This document shows, piece by piece, positions 44,083 through 52,214 of a stretch of DNA of 64,000 nt. Within the stretch, counting starts at the first letter, position 1, and the number at the start of each line of letters is the position of its first letter. Position numbers and translations under genes: made by a program. Under the pieces are notes generated by a model that saw nothing but the letters and a program-made list of their open reading frames with translations, was not told the origin of the DNA and ran no database searches. The DNA is from Sphingobacterium sp. UT-1RO-CII-1 (GTDB lineage: Bacteria > Bacteroidota > Bacteroidia > Sphingobacteriales > Sphingobacteriaceae): the NCBI RefSeq assembly GCF_026711005.1, contig NZ_JAPPVJ010000002.1, positions 744,001 to 808,000 on the forward strand. The letters run 5' to 3'.

Positions 44083-44967
44083 ATGAAACCACAATTTCAT
44101 AGAGTTCCTGTACCAGCCTTATCTTCATTTAGTATACGCCATGATAAAACAGCAAATTTTGGCTCAGAATGGCATTATCACCCTGAATTGGAATTACATT
44201 ATGTTATTCAGGGCGAAGGTGTGCGCTTAATAGGTGATAACATAAGTAATTTTTCATCGGGAGAACTTATACTACTTGGTGAGAATCTTCCACATATGTG
44301 GCAAAGCAATGAGAGCTACTATCAAAGTAACCCTTCTCGAAAAGTTGAAGCTATGATTTTTCATTTTCTACCCTATTGCCTAGGTCAGGACTTTCTATCT
44401 CTTCCCGAAGCTTATCTACTACCGGTCTTATTTGAAAAAGCAAAGAAGGGAATGTCCATCTATGGAGATTCAAAAAAAAGGATCATAGATCTTATGATGG
44501 AAGGACAAGATGCTTCCGAATTTAAAAGGCTACTGATATTAATATCTACTTTAAAAATATTGGCCGAAACAACGGAATACTTTAACATTGCTACTCCGCA
44601 CGCCTTTTACAAAAACACAGATGATAATGTCGTAGATCGAATTAATAAAGTCTGTAGCTATTCATTAATTAACTTTAAAAAGGAAATCACATTAGAAGAA
44701 ATCGCTAGCATAGCAAATCTTAGCGTCACGTCGTTTTGTAGATATTTTAAAACTATAACTAAGAAAACCTATTATGATTTCCTCATTGAAATAAGAGTTA
44801 GCCATGCCTGTCGTATGCTTATTGAAGATCTGCAACCGACAGAAATAATATGTTTTGAATGTGGTTTCAATAACGTTTCAAATTTTTATAGACATTTCAA
44901 AAAGATAACCAATATGACCCCTTTAGAATATAAACGAAAATACCATTCTAAAAAACTAACCATATAG
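44083..44967 (+). CDS. AraC-family transcriptional regulator with N-terminal cupin
   Basis: A 294-residue activator-type protein. The N-terminal cupin (about 15-95) has EWHYHPELELHYVIQGEGVR with the ligand-pocket His. The C-terminal double helix-turn-helix (about 195-290) has LEEIASIANLSVTSFCRYFKTITKKTYYDFLIEIRVSHACRML and CGFNNVSNFYRHFKKITNMTP, both intact. It is divergent from the aldolase-led PUL operon and is its most likely regulator, sensing a sugar. Cupin-type AraC proteins usually activate on inducer binding. Confidence 0.93.
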   Translation: MKPQFHRVPVPALSSFSIRHDKTANFGSEWHYHPELELHYVIQGEGVRLIGDNISNFSSGELILLGENLPHMWQSNESYYQSNPSRKVEAMIFHFLPYCLGQDFLSLPEAYLLPVLFEKAKKGMSIYGDSKKRIIDLMMEGQDASEFKRLLILISTLKILAETTEYFNIATPHAFYKNTDDNVVDRINKVCSYSLINFKKEITLEEIASIANLSVTSFCRYFKTITKKTYYDFLIEIRVSHACRMLIEDLQPTEIICFECGFNNVSNFYRHFKKITNMTPLEYKRKYHSKKLTI

Positions 44968-45127
44968 TAACTAGAATTGACCTCCATATGTCTATGTCGT
45001 TTTACTTATATAGAACATGCTTTCTAAATTTGTTTGAGACTTTTTATAAATAGTCATACTGCCGAACAAACATCCTATATATAAGAGTTATACCATAATG
45101 TACTACACCGACCATCAAAATATAAAA

Positions 45128-45160
45128 AATGGAGCGTTACTTATTAAGTAGCACTCCATT
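45128..45160 (-). terminator. Terminator of the nitroreductase gene
   Basis: A 15-bp imperfect stem (AATGGAG...CTCCATT) with a three-base loop, followed on the minus strand by six T. It lies 36 nt after the nitroreductase stop. The convergent AraC gene ends at 44967, so it may serve both. Confidence 0.8.
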
Positions 45161-45195
45161 CCGAATAATAAAACACAAAGCTTTATTAAAAAAAG

Positions 45196-45837
45196 TTATT
45201 TGTTTTTTGCCCATAAAACAAATTCATTCATTTCATTTCTAACCTTTTTCATTGAAGCTAACCAATCCCTATCGGGGTCACTATAGCCTAGGTACATAAT
45301 ATTTACGCTTTTAAGCCCAAGCTCCCGTAAGTTTAACACCTCATCAAAAACATCATTATTAAATCCCTCTGCAGGGGTACTATCAATTCGCAATTCTGCA
45401 GCTTGCGCTAGTGCCAGCCCTAAAGCAATATAAGTTTGACGTGCCGCATGCTCAAAATGTCGTTCTTTTTCCTGGTTGCCATACAATTTCTTCAACATAT
45501 CCGTGTAGCTATTGAAGCGACCTTGTGGTAAGCCTCGTTCCTCTGTAGTTTTATCATACATTGTGTCAATTCTTTCCGAGCTGTATTCATCCCAGGCAGC
45601 AAAAACTAATACATATGAGCAGTCTCTCAAACACTCAGGATTAAATATCCCCTCCATCAATCTCTCTCTAACACCTTTATCTTCCACAACAATTACACGG
45701 AAAGGCTGCAAACCTGATGAAGTAGGAGCTAAACGTGCTGCCTCTAAAATTTTCGACAAATCTTCTTTACTAACCTTTTTTGTTGGATCATATGCTTTTG
45801 TAGCATGCCTCCATTTCAAATCCTCTATTAATGACAT
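45196..45837 (-). CDS. Nitroreductase-family NAD(P)H-dependent oxidoreductase
   Basis: A 213-residue FMN-binding protein of the NfsB/YdgI group. The start LKWRHATKAYDPTKKVSKEDLSKILEAARLAPTSSGLQPFRVIVV is the family FMN-phosphate region (R-A and S-S-x-Q-P), and the C-terminus has the usual LGLKSVNIMYLGYSDPDRD segment. It transfers two electrons from NAD(P)H to nitro, quinone or flavin substrates. It stands alone between its own promoter and terminator. Confidence 0.93.
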   Translation of the reverse strand: MSLIEDLKWRHATKAYDPTKKVSKEDLSKILEAARLAPTSSGLQPFRVIVVEDKGVRERLMEGIFNPECLRDCSYVLVFAAWDEYSSERIDTMYDKTTEERGLPQGRFNSYTDMLKKLYGNQEKERHFEHAARQTYIALGLALAQAAELRIDSTPAEGFNNDVFDEVLNLRELGLKSVNIMYLGYSDPDRDWLASMKKVRNEMNEFVLWAKNK

Positions 45838-45932
45838 AATTTTATTAATTTATCTAAGCTAAGCTTTACCACTTTATTTTTACTCACCTATTTTACAACA
45901 AAATACTATGTTGCTATAATCTCTTACAAGCT

Positions 45933-45964
45933 CAAAGATAATAATGCCATTAATGCCCTACAAA
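45933..45964 (-). promoter_or_regulatory. Promoter of the nitroreductase gene (-33/-7)
   Basis: Minus-strand TTTG (45961-45964), 20 nt, then TATCTTTG (45933-45940). This is one of the two best-formed Bacteroidota promoters in the window. The leader would be about 90 nt. Confidence 0.65.
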
Positions 45965-46176
45965 GATTAGCCAAGAGAGCAACAATACTATGACAGAAAA
46001 AAAACATATGTACTAATCATACACTAGCATTAATTTCTCCATTTAACTTAGTTAACCTTACAAAACTGATTTTTTATAATAGTGATAGAGTCGTATCTAG
46101 CCCATAAATCGGAAGAGATATTCAAAATAAAACGAATTAAAAAAACTAAAACAATACTTTATAATAATAATTCATG
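45965..46176. other. Intergenic stretch without a recognised gene
   Basis: Very AT-rich sequence between the divergent nitroreductase and helicase promoters. I see no coding frame, RNA gene or clear repeat here. Confidence 0.5.
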
Positions 46177-46463
46177 TATCTTTGCATTGTAATGGGCCTC
46201 TGCCTACGCTTTTTCTGAAACTGTTTAGTTAAATCTTTTCATTCAGTCTTCGCTTTTCAGCTGCCAATTTATTATTATCACATTGATATGTATACAACTG
46301 GCAATATATGCTGCGTAAGAAATAGAAGAAAAACTGCAACTCACCTTTGTTCATTTAGCAAAATAACTTCTTGTTTTAATAATCGATCAAAAGAATATGA
46401 GTTAAAAAAGGCTTTAAACCTATAAATCATATCATATAGTTAAAAGGCCTTTAATATTAAAAG
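46177..46463 (+). promoter_or_regulatory. Promoter and long 5' leader of the helicase-cold shock operon
   Basis: TATCTTTG at 46177-46184 is a strong -7 match; transcription near 46190 would give a leader of about 270 nt before the helicase ATG. Possible pairings include CTGAAA with TTTCAG early in the leader and AAAGGCTTTAAAC with GTTAAAAGGCCTTT close to the start codon. Long structured leaders are common for cold-shock genes, so temperature-dependent folding is plausible but unproven. Confidence 0.5.
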
Positions 46464-47576
46464 ATGACATTTCAAGAATTAGGATTAGCTGATCCTATAT
46501 TAAAAGCAATAAGCTCGGTTGGTTATACCCAAACGACAGAGATACAAAGACGCGCAATACCGATTCTTTTGAAAGGAAAAGATATTATAGGTTGTGCACA
46601 AACAGGAACTGGAAAAACAGCAGCATTTGCTATTCCAATTTTACATTTACTATCCAAAGAACCAAAACATCGCCATAAAGCTCCAAAAGCCCTTATTCTT
46701 GCACCGACACGTGAATTAGCAATACAAATAGGAGATAGCTTTTTACAGTACGCCAAATATTTGGATATAAAACAAACAGTTATTTTTGGCGGAGTTTCTC
46801 CTACAAAACAAATAGAGCAATTAAAAAATGGTGTTGACATCATCATTGCTACTCCTGGTAGGCTACTCGATCTATTTAATCAAGGTTTTATAGTTTTTAG
46901 AGATATTCGTTTTCTTGTTTTAGATGAAGCTGATAACATGTTAGACATGGGCTTTATCCATGACATCAAAAAGGTTTTAAAACAAATCCCTCAGAAACGA
47001 CATACTTTGTTTTTCTCAGCTACTATGCCTCCGCCAATTCGAAAGTTTGCAAATAGCATATTAATGCAACCTGAAGAAATAAACGTTACACCTGTATCAT
47101 CAACAGCTCAAACTGTTGAGCAATTTGTTTATTTTGTGGAAAAAAAGGACAAAGTAGCGTTGCTACTAAAGATCATGGCTGAACACCGTATCGAACAGAC
47201 TTTAGTCTTTACTAGAACCAAACATGGTGCGGATCGATTAGCTAAACAATTGGCGAAAAAAGATGTAAGCGTAGCGAGCATACACGGTAATAAATCGCAA
47301 AACGCACGACAAAAAGCATTACAAGACTTTCGCAAGGGTTCGGTGCACCTGCTTATAGCTACAGATATAGCTGCAAGAGGGATAGATATTGAAAAGCTAC
47401 CTTACGTTATCAATTATGATCTTCCAAATGATGCCGAAACCTACGTGCATAGAATCGGCCGTACGGGAAGAGCCGGCAAATCAGGTGCCGCCTTTTCTTT
47501 CTGTAGTGAAGAACAAAAAAAGGAATTACAAAGTATACAAAAGCTAATTGGTTTCCAATTAACAGTTTTAGAATAA
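46464..47576 (+). CDS. DEAD-box RNA helicase (RhlE-like, core only)
   Basis: A 370-residue ATP-dependent RNA helicase. Motifs in order: Q motif (FQELGLADPILKAI, TTEIQRRAIP), Walker A AQTGTGKTAAF, PTRELAIQ, GGVSP, TPGRLLDL, DEAD (VLDEADNMLDMGF), SAT (FFSATMP), TRTKHGADRLAKQL, ATDIAARGIDI and HRIGRTGRAGKSG. It stops soon after motif VI, so the C-terminal basic tail of many RhlE proteins is missing. It unwinds RNA, for example during ribosome assembly or at low temperature. The cold-shock gene follows by 41 nt, supporting a cold-adaptation role. Confidence 0.95.
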   Translation: MTFQELGLADPILKAISSVGYTQTTEIQRRAIPILLKGKDIIGCAQTGTGKTAAFAIPILHLLSKEPKHRHKAPKALILAPTRELAIQIGDSFLQYAKYLDIKQTVIFGGVSPTKQIEQLKNGVDIIIATPGRLLDLFNQGFIVFRDIRFLVLDEADNMLDMGFIHDIKKVLKQIPQKRHTLFFSATMPPPIRKFANSILMQPEEINVTPVSSTAQTVEQFVYFVEKKDKVALLLKIMAEHRIEQTLVFTRTKHGADRLAKQLAKKDVSVASIHGNKSQNARQKALQDFRKGSVHLLIATDIAARGIDIEKLPYVINYDLPNDAETYVHRIGRTGRAGKSGAAFSFCSEEQKKELQSIQKLIGFQLTVLE

Positions 47577-47617
47577 TTAAAATTTAAAATTCATTAATAA
47601 ATAAATACAATAACACA

Positions 47618-47812
47618 ATGCAAGAAGGAACAGTAAAATTTTTCAACGTTACAAAAGGATTCGGTTTTATCACACCTGCTAATGGTGGTCAAGACGTATT
47701 TGTACATTCTTCAGGATTAATAGATGATATCCGTGAAAATGACAGCGTTACATTTGATGTTGAAAACGGAAAAAAAGGACTTAACGCTGTTAATGTAAAA
47801 GTAGTAGGATAA
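47618..47812 (+). CDS. Cold-shock domain protein (CspA family)
   Basis: A 64-residue single cold-shock domain. RNP1 KGFGFIT and RNP2 VFVHSS are intact, with the N-terminal GTVKFFN strand. It binds single-stranded RNA or DNA and acts as an RNA chaperone. It follows the DEAD-box gene closely and ends in a strong terminator, so the two probably form one operon. Confidence 0.97.
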   Translation: MQEGTVKFFNVTKGFGFITPANGGQDVFVHSSGLIDDIRENDSVTFDVENGKKGLNAVNVKVVG

Positions 47813-47849
47813 TTACCTACTCAAGCTACAACAGTAAAGCTACTTTAAA

Positions 47850-47880
47850 AAAGCCCATTAATACGTATTTAATGGGCTTT
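47850..47880 (+). terminator. Terminator of the helicase-cold shock operon
   Basis: A perfect 12-bp stem AAAGCCCATTAA/TTAATGGGCTTT with a seven-base loop, followed by ATTTAT. The A-tract on the other side gives it terminator character on the minus strand too, though ddh (ending 47896) lies just beyond. Confidence 0.85.
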
Positions 47881-47895
47881 ATTTATATCTATAAA

Positions 47896-48876
47896 CTACA
47901 GCAACTCAGCTCTAAGTTGTTCGGGTGATTTGGGTGATAAATATCCTAATGGCACATCAAAAACAGTTCTTGCACCAACTTGGCCTTCTTTAGCCATTTT
48001 TCCAACTGCACGAGCATACGCTACTAAGACACTAGCTGTAAATTCTGGATTACTTTCTAAGGCCAAACTAAATTCAACTCTTTGTTTTGCACCACTACCT
48101 GTCACACCCGATCTGAATACAATCCCTCCATGCGGCATTGTGTTGTGATTCTTGCTTAATTCATCTTCGTCAATAAAATATACAGTTGTTTTATAATCCG
48201 CAAAGTAATGAGGCATCGAGGTAATCGATCTCTCAATCTCCTTCAAATCTGCACCGTCCTCGGCCACAACATAACAAACCCTTTCGTGCCTTTCTGCTGC
48301 CGATAGATTAGGATTATCACCCTGACGCACCTGCTGTAATGCCTCTTCTATAGGAATTGTGTATTGAACACCGTTTTTCACGCCCTTAACACGACGAACT
48401 GCATCTGAGTGTCCTTGACTCAACCCTTTGCCCCAAAAAGTATAATCAGTACCTTCAGGGAGGATACTCTGACCTAACAATCGAGCGATTGAAAATAACC
48501 CTGGATCCCACCCTGTAGATATCAAACTCAATTTACTACTGCTTCTAGCACATTTGTCCACTGCTACAAAGTAATCTGGTATTTTAGCATGGGTATCGAA
48601 ACTATCCACTGTATTAAATATTTTAGATACTTCAATTACTTGTTCAGGCAGGTCTTGGGAGGAACCTCCACATAAAATCATGACATCTACTTTATCTTTA
48701 TACAGATGTAATTCATTCATAGCTATAAACAAAGTCCCCCCCCCAAGAGAGCTTGGATCTCTTCTTGAAAAAATCCCCACAAGCTCTAAATCTTGACTTT
48801 GCTCAATAGCTAGCTGTACTCCTTTTCCTAAATTGCCATAGCCTATAATACCTATTCTCAAAACCTCTTTTTCCAT
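47896..48876 (-). CDS. ddh: meso-Diaminopimelate D-dehydrogenase
   Basis: A 326-residue NADP-dependent enzyme that makes meso-diaminopimelate from tetrahydrodipicolinate and ammonia, a one-step bypass in lysine and peptidoglycan synthesis. The dinucleotide-binding loop is IGIIGYGNLGKG; other family segments are FSRRDPSS, CGGSSQDLPEQ, VDSFDTHAKIPDYF, STGWDPGLFSIARLL, FWGKGLSQGHSDAVRRVKGV and PHGGIVFRSG. Length and motifs match known Ddh. It stands alone with no close neighbour on its strand. Confidence 0.95.
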   Translation of the reverse strand: MEKEVLRIGIIGYGNLGKGVQLAIEQSQDLELVGIFSRRDPSSLGGGTLFIAMNELHLYKDKVDVMILCGGSSQDLPEQVIEVSKIFNTVDSFDTHAKIPDYFVAVDKCARSSSKLSLISTGWDPGLFSIARLLGQSILPEGTDYTFWGKGLSQGHSDAVRRVKGVKNGVQYTIPIEEALQQVRQGDNPNLSAAERHERVCYVVAEDGADLKEIERSITSMPHYFADYKTTVYFIDEDELSKNHNTMPHGGIVFRSGVTGSGAKQRVEFSLALESNPEFTASVLVAYARAVGKMAKEGQVGARTVFDVPLGYLSPKSPEQLRAELL

Positions 48877-49111
48877 TACTGTTACAATAACTTTGATTCT
48901 TATAAAAAAATAATCTCATCAAATCCGAAAATGATGTTGATTAATAAGTCTTTTCTCTTAAGAATAGCAATTACTATCTACCTAGAAAAGACTAGTTGAC
49001 GAATTTAAATAAAATCGAACAAAATCTACAGTATTATTTATATCTGTTGATAACAAAAAGTAATCAAACTAGCTTAGTAATGTTCAAACCCTATAATTAT
49101 AGTTTATCGCA

Positions 49112-49390
49112 CTAATTGCCAGCTAAAAGTTCAGCATGCTCTGGGTAACGATCAAAAACAATAGCTGCAAATGAACATTCTGGTTTAATTTTCAGGGTCT
49201 GATTTTGCGCTTGGTCAATTGTTGCTAACACTAGATCCTCTGCAATCTTATTTCCTCTATAATAGGGTTCAACTTCGGTATGCGTTATTATCAAAAAACC
49301 ATCTTCAATTTTATAGACCAATTTTCCAATCTGCACTTCATCATTTAAGGCCAACCATTCCTTCTGCTCTTCTACATGTATTAATTCCAT
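49112..49390 (-). CDS. GNAT-like N-acetyltransferase (YjdJ/NATD1 type)
   Basis: A 92-residue short acetyltransferase of the GCN5-related minimal type, starting at MELIHVEEQKEW. The acetyl-CoA loop lies in THTEVEPYYRGNKIAEDLVLATIDQA (R-G-x-x-I-A) and the C-terminal element is IKPECSFAAIVFDRYPE, with Cys in the position seen in this family. An upstream in-frame ATG at 49477 would add 29 poorly matching residues, so I prefer 49390. Substrate unknown. Confidence 0.85.
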   Translation of the reverse strand: MELIHVEEQKEWLALNDEVQIGKLVYKIEDGFLIITHTEVEPYYRGNKIAEDLVLATIDQAQNQTLKIKPECSFAAIVFDRYPEHAELLAGN

Positions 49391-49722
49391 AATAATTATA
49401 TATTTAAAAACTGAATTCCAGACATTAAATGCTATTAATTCAGTGTGTAATGAATAAATAACTGCACCTAAATGCATCTACCATAATAATAACGTCAAAA
49501 CAACTATTCTTATTTTACAAAAAACTATTGGTTACATATATATATACATTCTATAAAATACTAAACGGGTATAAAGCTAATTTTATAAATGTGTCTCAAA
49601 TATAAACAAATATCTTAAAAACAAATTTTTACCAAAGCACTCAACTTGATTAAATGTTGAGAAAGACTAAAGTAAAATATAACATTTCTCGCTAAAAAAA
49701 ATCCTATGTATATTTGCTATTA
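49391..49722. other. Divergent intergenic region upstream of mqnC
   Basis: AT-rich with no recognised gene. The one promoter-like element is TATATTTG at 49709-49716, unusually close (7 nt) to the mqnC ATG; no matching -33 element is present. Confidence 0.4.
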
Positions 49723-50844
49723 ATGAATGTAGACAACTTACTTACACGAGCCTTAAACTTCGATTTTCTATCTAAAGAAGAAGGTATATACTTATACCAT
49801 CATGCTGCTACATCGGACCTCACTTATATAGCAAATGAACTTCGTAAAATACAAGTTCCTCATGGTAAAGTTACATGGCAAATTGATAGAAATGTCAATA
49901 CAACAAATGTTTGTATTGCAAACTGTAAATTTTGCAATTTTTTCCGTCGTCCTGGTCATGAAGAAAGCTATATTACTAATATAGAGACTTATAAAGAAAA
50001 AATTGAAGAGACGCTTCGTTATGGAGGAGATCAATTATTACTACAAGGTGGTCATCATCCTGAATTGGGTTTAGACTTTTATGCCAATTTATTTAAGCAG
50101 TTAAAGCAACTTTATCCAGAACTTAAATTACATGCGTTAGGTCCACCAGAAATAGCACATGTGTCAAAACTAGAAGGATTATCACATACAGAGGTATTGA
50201 CAACACTACAAAAAGCGGGGTTAGACTCTCTACCTGGAGCTGGAGCTGAGATATTAAACGACAGAGTTCGTAGATTAATTTCAAAAGGTAAATGTGGTGG
50301 GCAAGAATGGCTTGATGTTATGCGAGCTGCACATAAAATAAATCTTCCAACCTCTGCAACTATGATGTTTGGACATATTGAAACAATAGATGAACGTTTT
50401 GAACATCTTGTCTGGATAAGAGAAGTACAAAATGAAAAGCCGGCACGTGCGCATGGCTTCATAGCATTTATTCCTTGGCCTTTTCAAGACGATGGCACCT
50501 TGCTAAAACGTCTTCGGGGAATAACAAACAATGTAACCGGTGAAGAATATGTTAGAATGATTGCCTTATCCCGCATCATGCTACCAAATATTAAAAATAT
50601 ACAGGCTTCATGGTTAACTGTAGGTAAACGAACGGCTCAACTGTGCTTACACGCAGGAGCAAATGATTTTGGCTCTATTATGATTGAAGAGAATGTCGTT
50701 TCGGCAGCAGGTGCACCGCACCGTTTCACGTCCAAATCGATACAAGAAACAATACTCCAAGCGGGCTTTGAGCCTCAACTCAGAACTCAAAAATACGAAT
50801 TCAGAGAACTCCCAGATATGGAAGAACAAATTATTAATTACTAA
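49723..50844 (+). CDS. mqnC: Cyclic dehypoxanthinyl futalosine synthase (radical SAM)
   Basis: A 373-residue radical-SAM enzyme of the futalosine menaquinone pathway. The cluster motif C-x3-C-x2-C is in NVNTTNVCIANCKFCNFFR (about residues 60-75). Family signs are LLLQGGHHPELGLDFY, HALGPPEIAH, LPGAGAEIL, MMFGHIET and GANDFGSIMIEENVVSAAG, which distinguish MqnC from MqnE. I use the ATG at 49723; a TTG nine nt upstream is an alternative. It is followed by scpB after 11 nt. Confidence 0.93.
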   Translation: MNVDNLLTRALNFDFLSKEEGIYLYHHAATSDLTYIANELRKIQVPHGKVTWQIDRNVNTTNVCIANCKFCNFFRRPGHEESYITNIETYKEKIEETLRYGGDQLLLQGGHHPELGLDFYANLFKQLKQLYPELKLHALGPPEIAHVSKLEGLSHTEVLTTLQKAGLDSLPGAGAEILNDRVRRLISKGKCGGQEWLDVMRAAHKINLPTSATMMFGHIETIDERFEHLVWIREVQNEKPARAHGFIAFIPWPFQDDGTLLKRLRGITNNVTGEEYVRMIALSRIMLPNIKNIQASWLTVGKRTAQLCLHAGANDFGSIMIEENVVSAAGAPHRFTSKSIQETILQAGFEPQLRTQKYEFRELPDMEEQIINY

Positions 50845-50855
50845 GAGTAAGTGCA

Positions 50856-51416
50856 GTGAAAGATATACTTTTAAACATTGAGGCTCTTCTATTCGCTTCC
50901 GAAGAAGGAGTAAGTATAAATGACCTAAAACAGGTTTTACAAGAGGCTTTATCAATCCAAATAACAAAAGAGGAACTAACAGATTTATTAGATAAAATCA
51001 AGATGAAATACAGATCCGACGATCAGGTATTTGACTTAAGATTGATAAACAATCACTATCAATTTTTGACAAAAGAACTCTATCATGAAGTAGTAAATCA
51101 GCTACAAGCACATAAAGATAAAAAAAAGTTAAGCCAAGCAGCATTAGAAACTCTTGCTATCATAGCTTATCGTCAACCTATTACCAAGTTAGAAGTTGAA
51201 CAAATCCGAGGAGTAAATTGCGACTACTCTATACAAAGGTTATTGGAGAGAAAACTAATAACCATTGCAGGAAAAGCAGATAGTATAGGTAAGCCTTTAA
51301 TTTACGCAACAAGTGATGAGTTTATGAACCACTTCGGAATAAATTCGGCAAAAGACCTTCCACAACTCAAAGATATTATTACAGAGGAAAACAGCATTGG
51401 TGAAGTACCTGTCTAA
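50856..51416 (+). CDS. scpB: Segregation and condensation protein B
   Basis: A 186-residue winged-helix protein that with ScpA and SMC forms the chromosome condensation complex. Family segments are NIEALLFASEEGVSINDLKQVL at the start, FDLRLINNHYQFLTK, LSQAALETLAIIAYRQPITKLEVEQIRGVNCDYSIQRLLERKLI and the late YATSDEFMNHFGI. The start codon is GTG. It is 11 nt after mqnC and is followed by the acidic miniprotein. Confidence 0.95.
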   Translation: MKDILLNIEALLFASEEGVSINDLKQVLQEALSIQITKEELTDLLDKIKMKYRSDDQVFDLRLINNHYQFLTKELYHEVVNQLQAHKDKKKLSQAALETLAIIAYRQPITKLEVEQIRGVNCDYSIQRLLERKLITIAGKADSIGKPLIYATSDEFMNHFGINSAKDLPQLKDIITEENSIGEVPV

Positions 51417-51545
51417 AAAAGAGATTATTCAACACACTAAATATCAATAGAATAAAAAAATAAAAAAGTTTTAAGTTATCATATTCTTGATTAATTTTAC
51501 CTTTGAAAAAACAACAAATTAATTATTTTTTAATAAAACAAGACC

Positions 51546-51701
51546 ATGACGCTATCGGCTGAAAATGAGGAGTTAATTGATGAAATCATCAATTTTAATG
51601 GACCTGAAGATGATGTTGACGACAACTACGACGACGACTTCGACTTGGAGGACATTGATTCTATTGATGAATTTGACGACTTTGACGATGACGACTATTA
51701 G
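51546..51701 (+). CDS. 51-residue extremely acidic miniprotein
   Basis: A complete frame from ATG to TAG encoding a protein in which about 25 of 51 residues are Asp or Glu and no residue is Lys, Arg or His. It opens MTLSAENEELIDEIINFN, and the C-terminal half is almost all Asp with Phe, Tyr and Ile at intervals. It is 129 nt downstream of scpB and ends at a strong terminator. Such acidic tails mimic nucleic acid or bind basic proteins, but no family is recognised. The composition is too regular to be chance in AT-rich DNA. Confidence 0.7.
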   Translation: MTLSAENEELIDEIINFNGPEDDVDDNYDDDFDLEDIDSIDEFDDFDDDDY

Positions 51702-51758
51702 TCTCATCACTACTCACTTTTATTAGAAGAAGGTAAAAAACAAATTCAAATGAAAATT

Positions 51759-51793
51759 AAAAAGGCAGTGCTCTTAATAAGCACTGCCTTTTT
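51759..51793. terminator. Bidirectional terminator between the acidic miniprotein and the XRE gene
   Basis: A perfect stem AAAAAGGCAGTGCT/AGCACTGCCTTTTT with a seven-base loop. A-tract and T-tract flank it, so it works on both strands for the convergent genes ending at 51701 and 51814. Confidence 0.9.
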
Positions 51794-51813
51794 AGTTTTA
51801 TCACCTAAATTTT

Positions 51814-52146
51814 TCACGACCTTTTATGTAGCTGCTCATAAAGATCTATGACTTTTTTCTGCAATTCTATAACCTCTACCTCACGAACTTGTAATTTCTT
51901 ATTCAGCTCCGTAATTTCATCGGCTATTTGCTTTTCTTCTTCAAGATCAGTAGTAGATAACAATTGTACTAGCGATAAACCGAACAATCTCGATATCTGA
52001 TTTAATCGAGATAAGTTCACATCTGTAATGCCTGTTTCAATCTTTGAAAAGGCTGGTATAGATATATCCAAACGTTTTGCCACATCTTCTTGGCTCCATC
52101 CCTTCTGGTGTCTCAAAAGACGTATTTTTTTTCCTAATGCATTCAT
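51814..52146 (-). CDS. XRE-family transcriptional regulator with C-terminal coiled coil
   Basis: A 110-residue protein. Residues about 5-62 are an HTH_3 domain (IRLLRHQKGWSQEDVAKRLDISIPAFSKIETGITDVNLSRLNQISRLFGLSL). Residues about 68-108 are a coiled coil (EEKQIADEITELNKKLQVREVEVIELQKKVIDLYEQL), probably for dimerisation. It has no clear target; mpl lies upstream on the same strand with a 68-nt gap. Confidence 0.9.
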   Translation of the reverse strand: MNALGKKIRLLRHQKGWSQEDVAKRLDISIPAFSKIETGITDVNLSRLNQISRLFGLSLVQLLSTTDLEEEKQIADEITELNKKLQVREVEVIELQKKVIDLYEQLHKRS

Positions 52147-52214
52147 GACTTATTGTTTTTCTTGCATCAAAAGTAATAAAAAATTCATTAAAGAAAAACT
52201 AGCAAACCCTATAA

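Noticed and set aside
15567..44967. The PUL as a horizontally acquired element with flanking repeats
   Set aside because: No flanking repeats, integrase or change in base composition was seen by eye; base composition was not computed.
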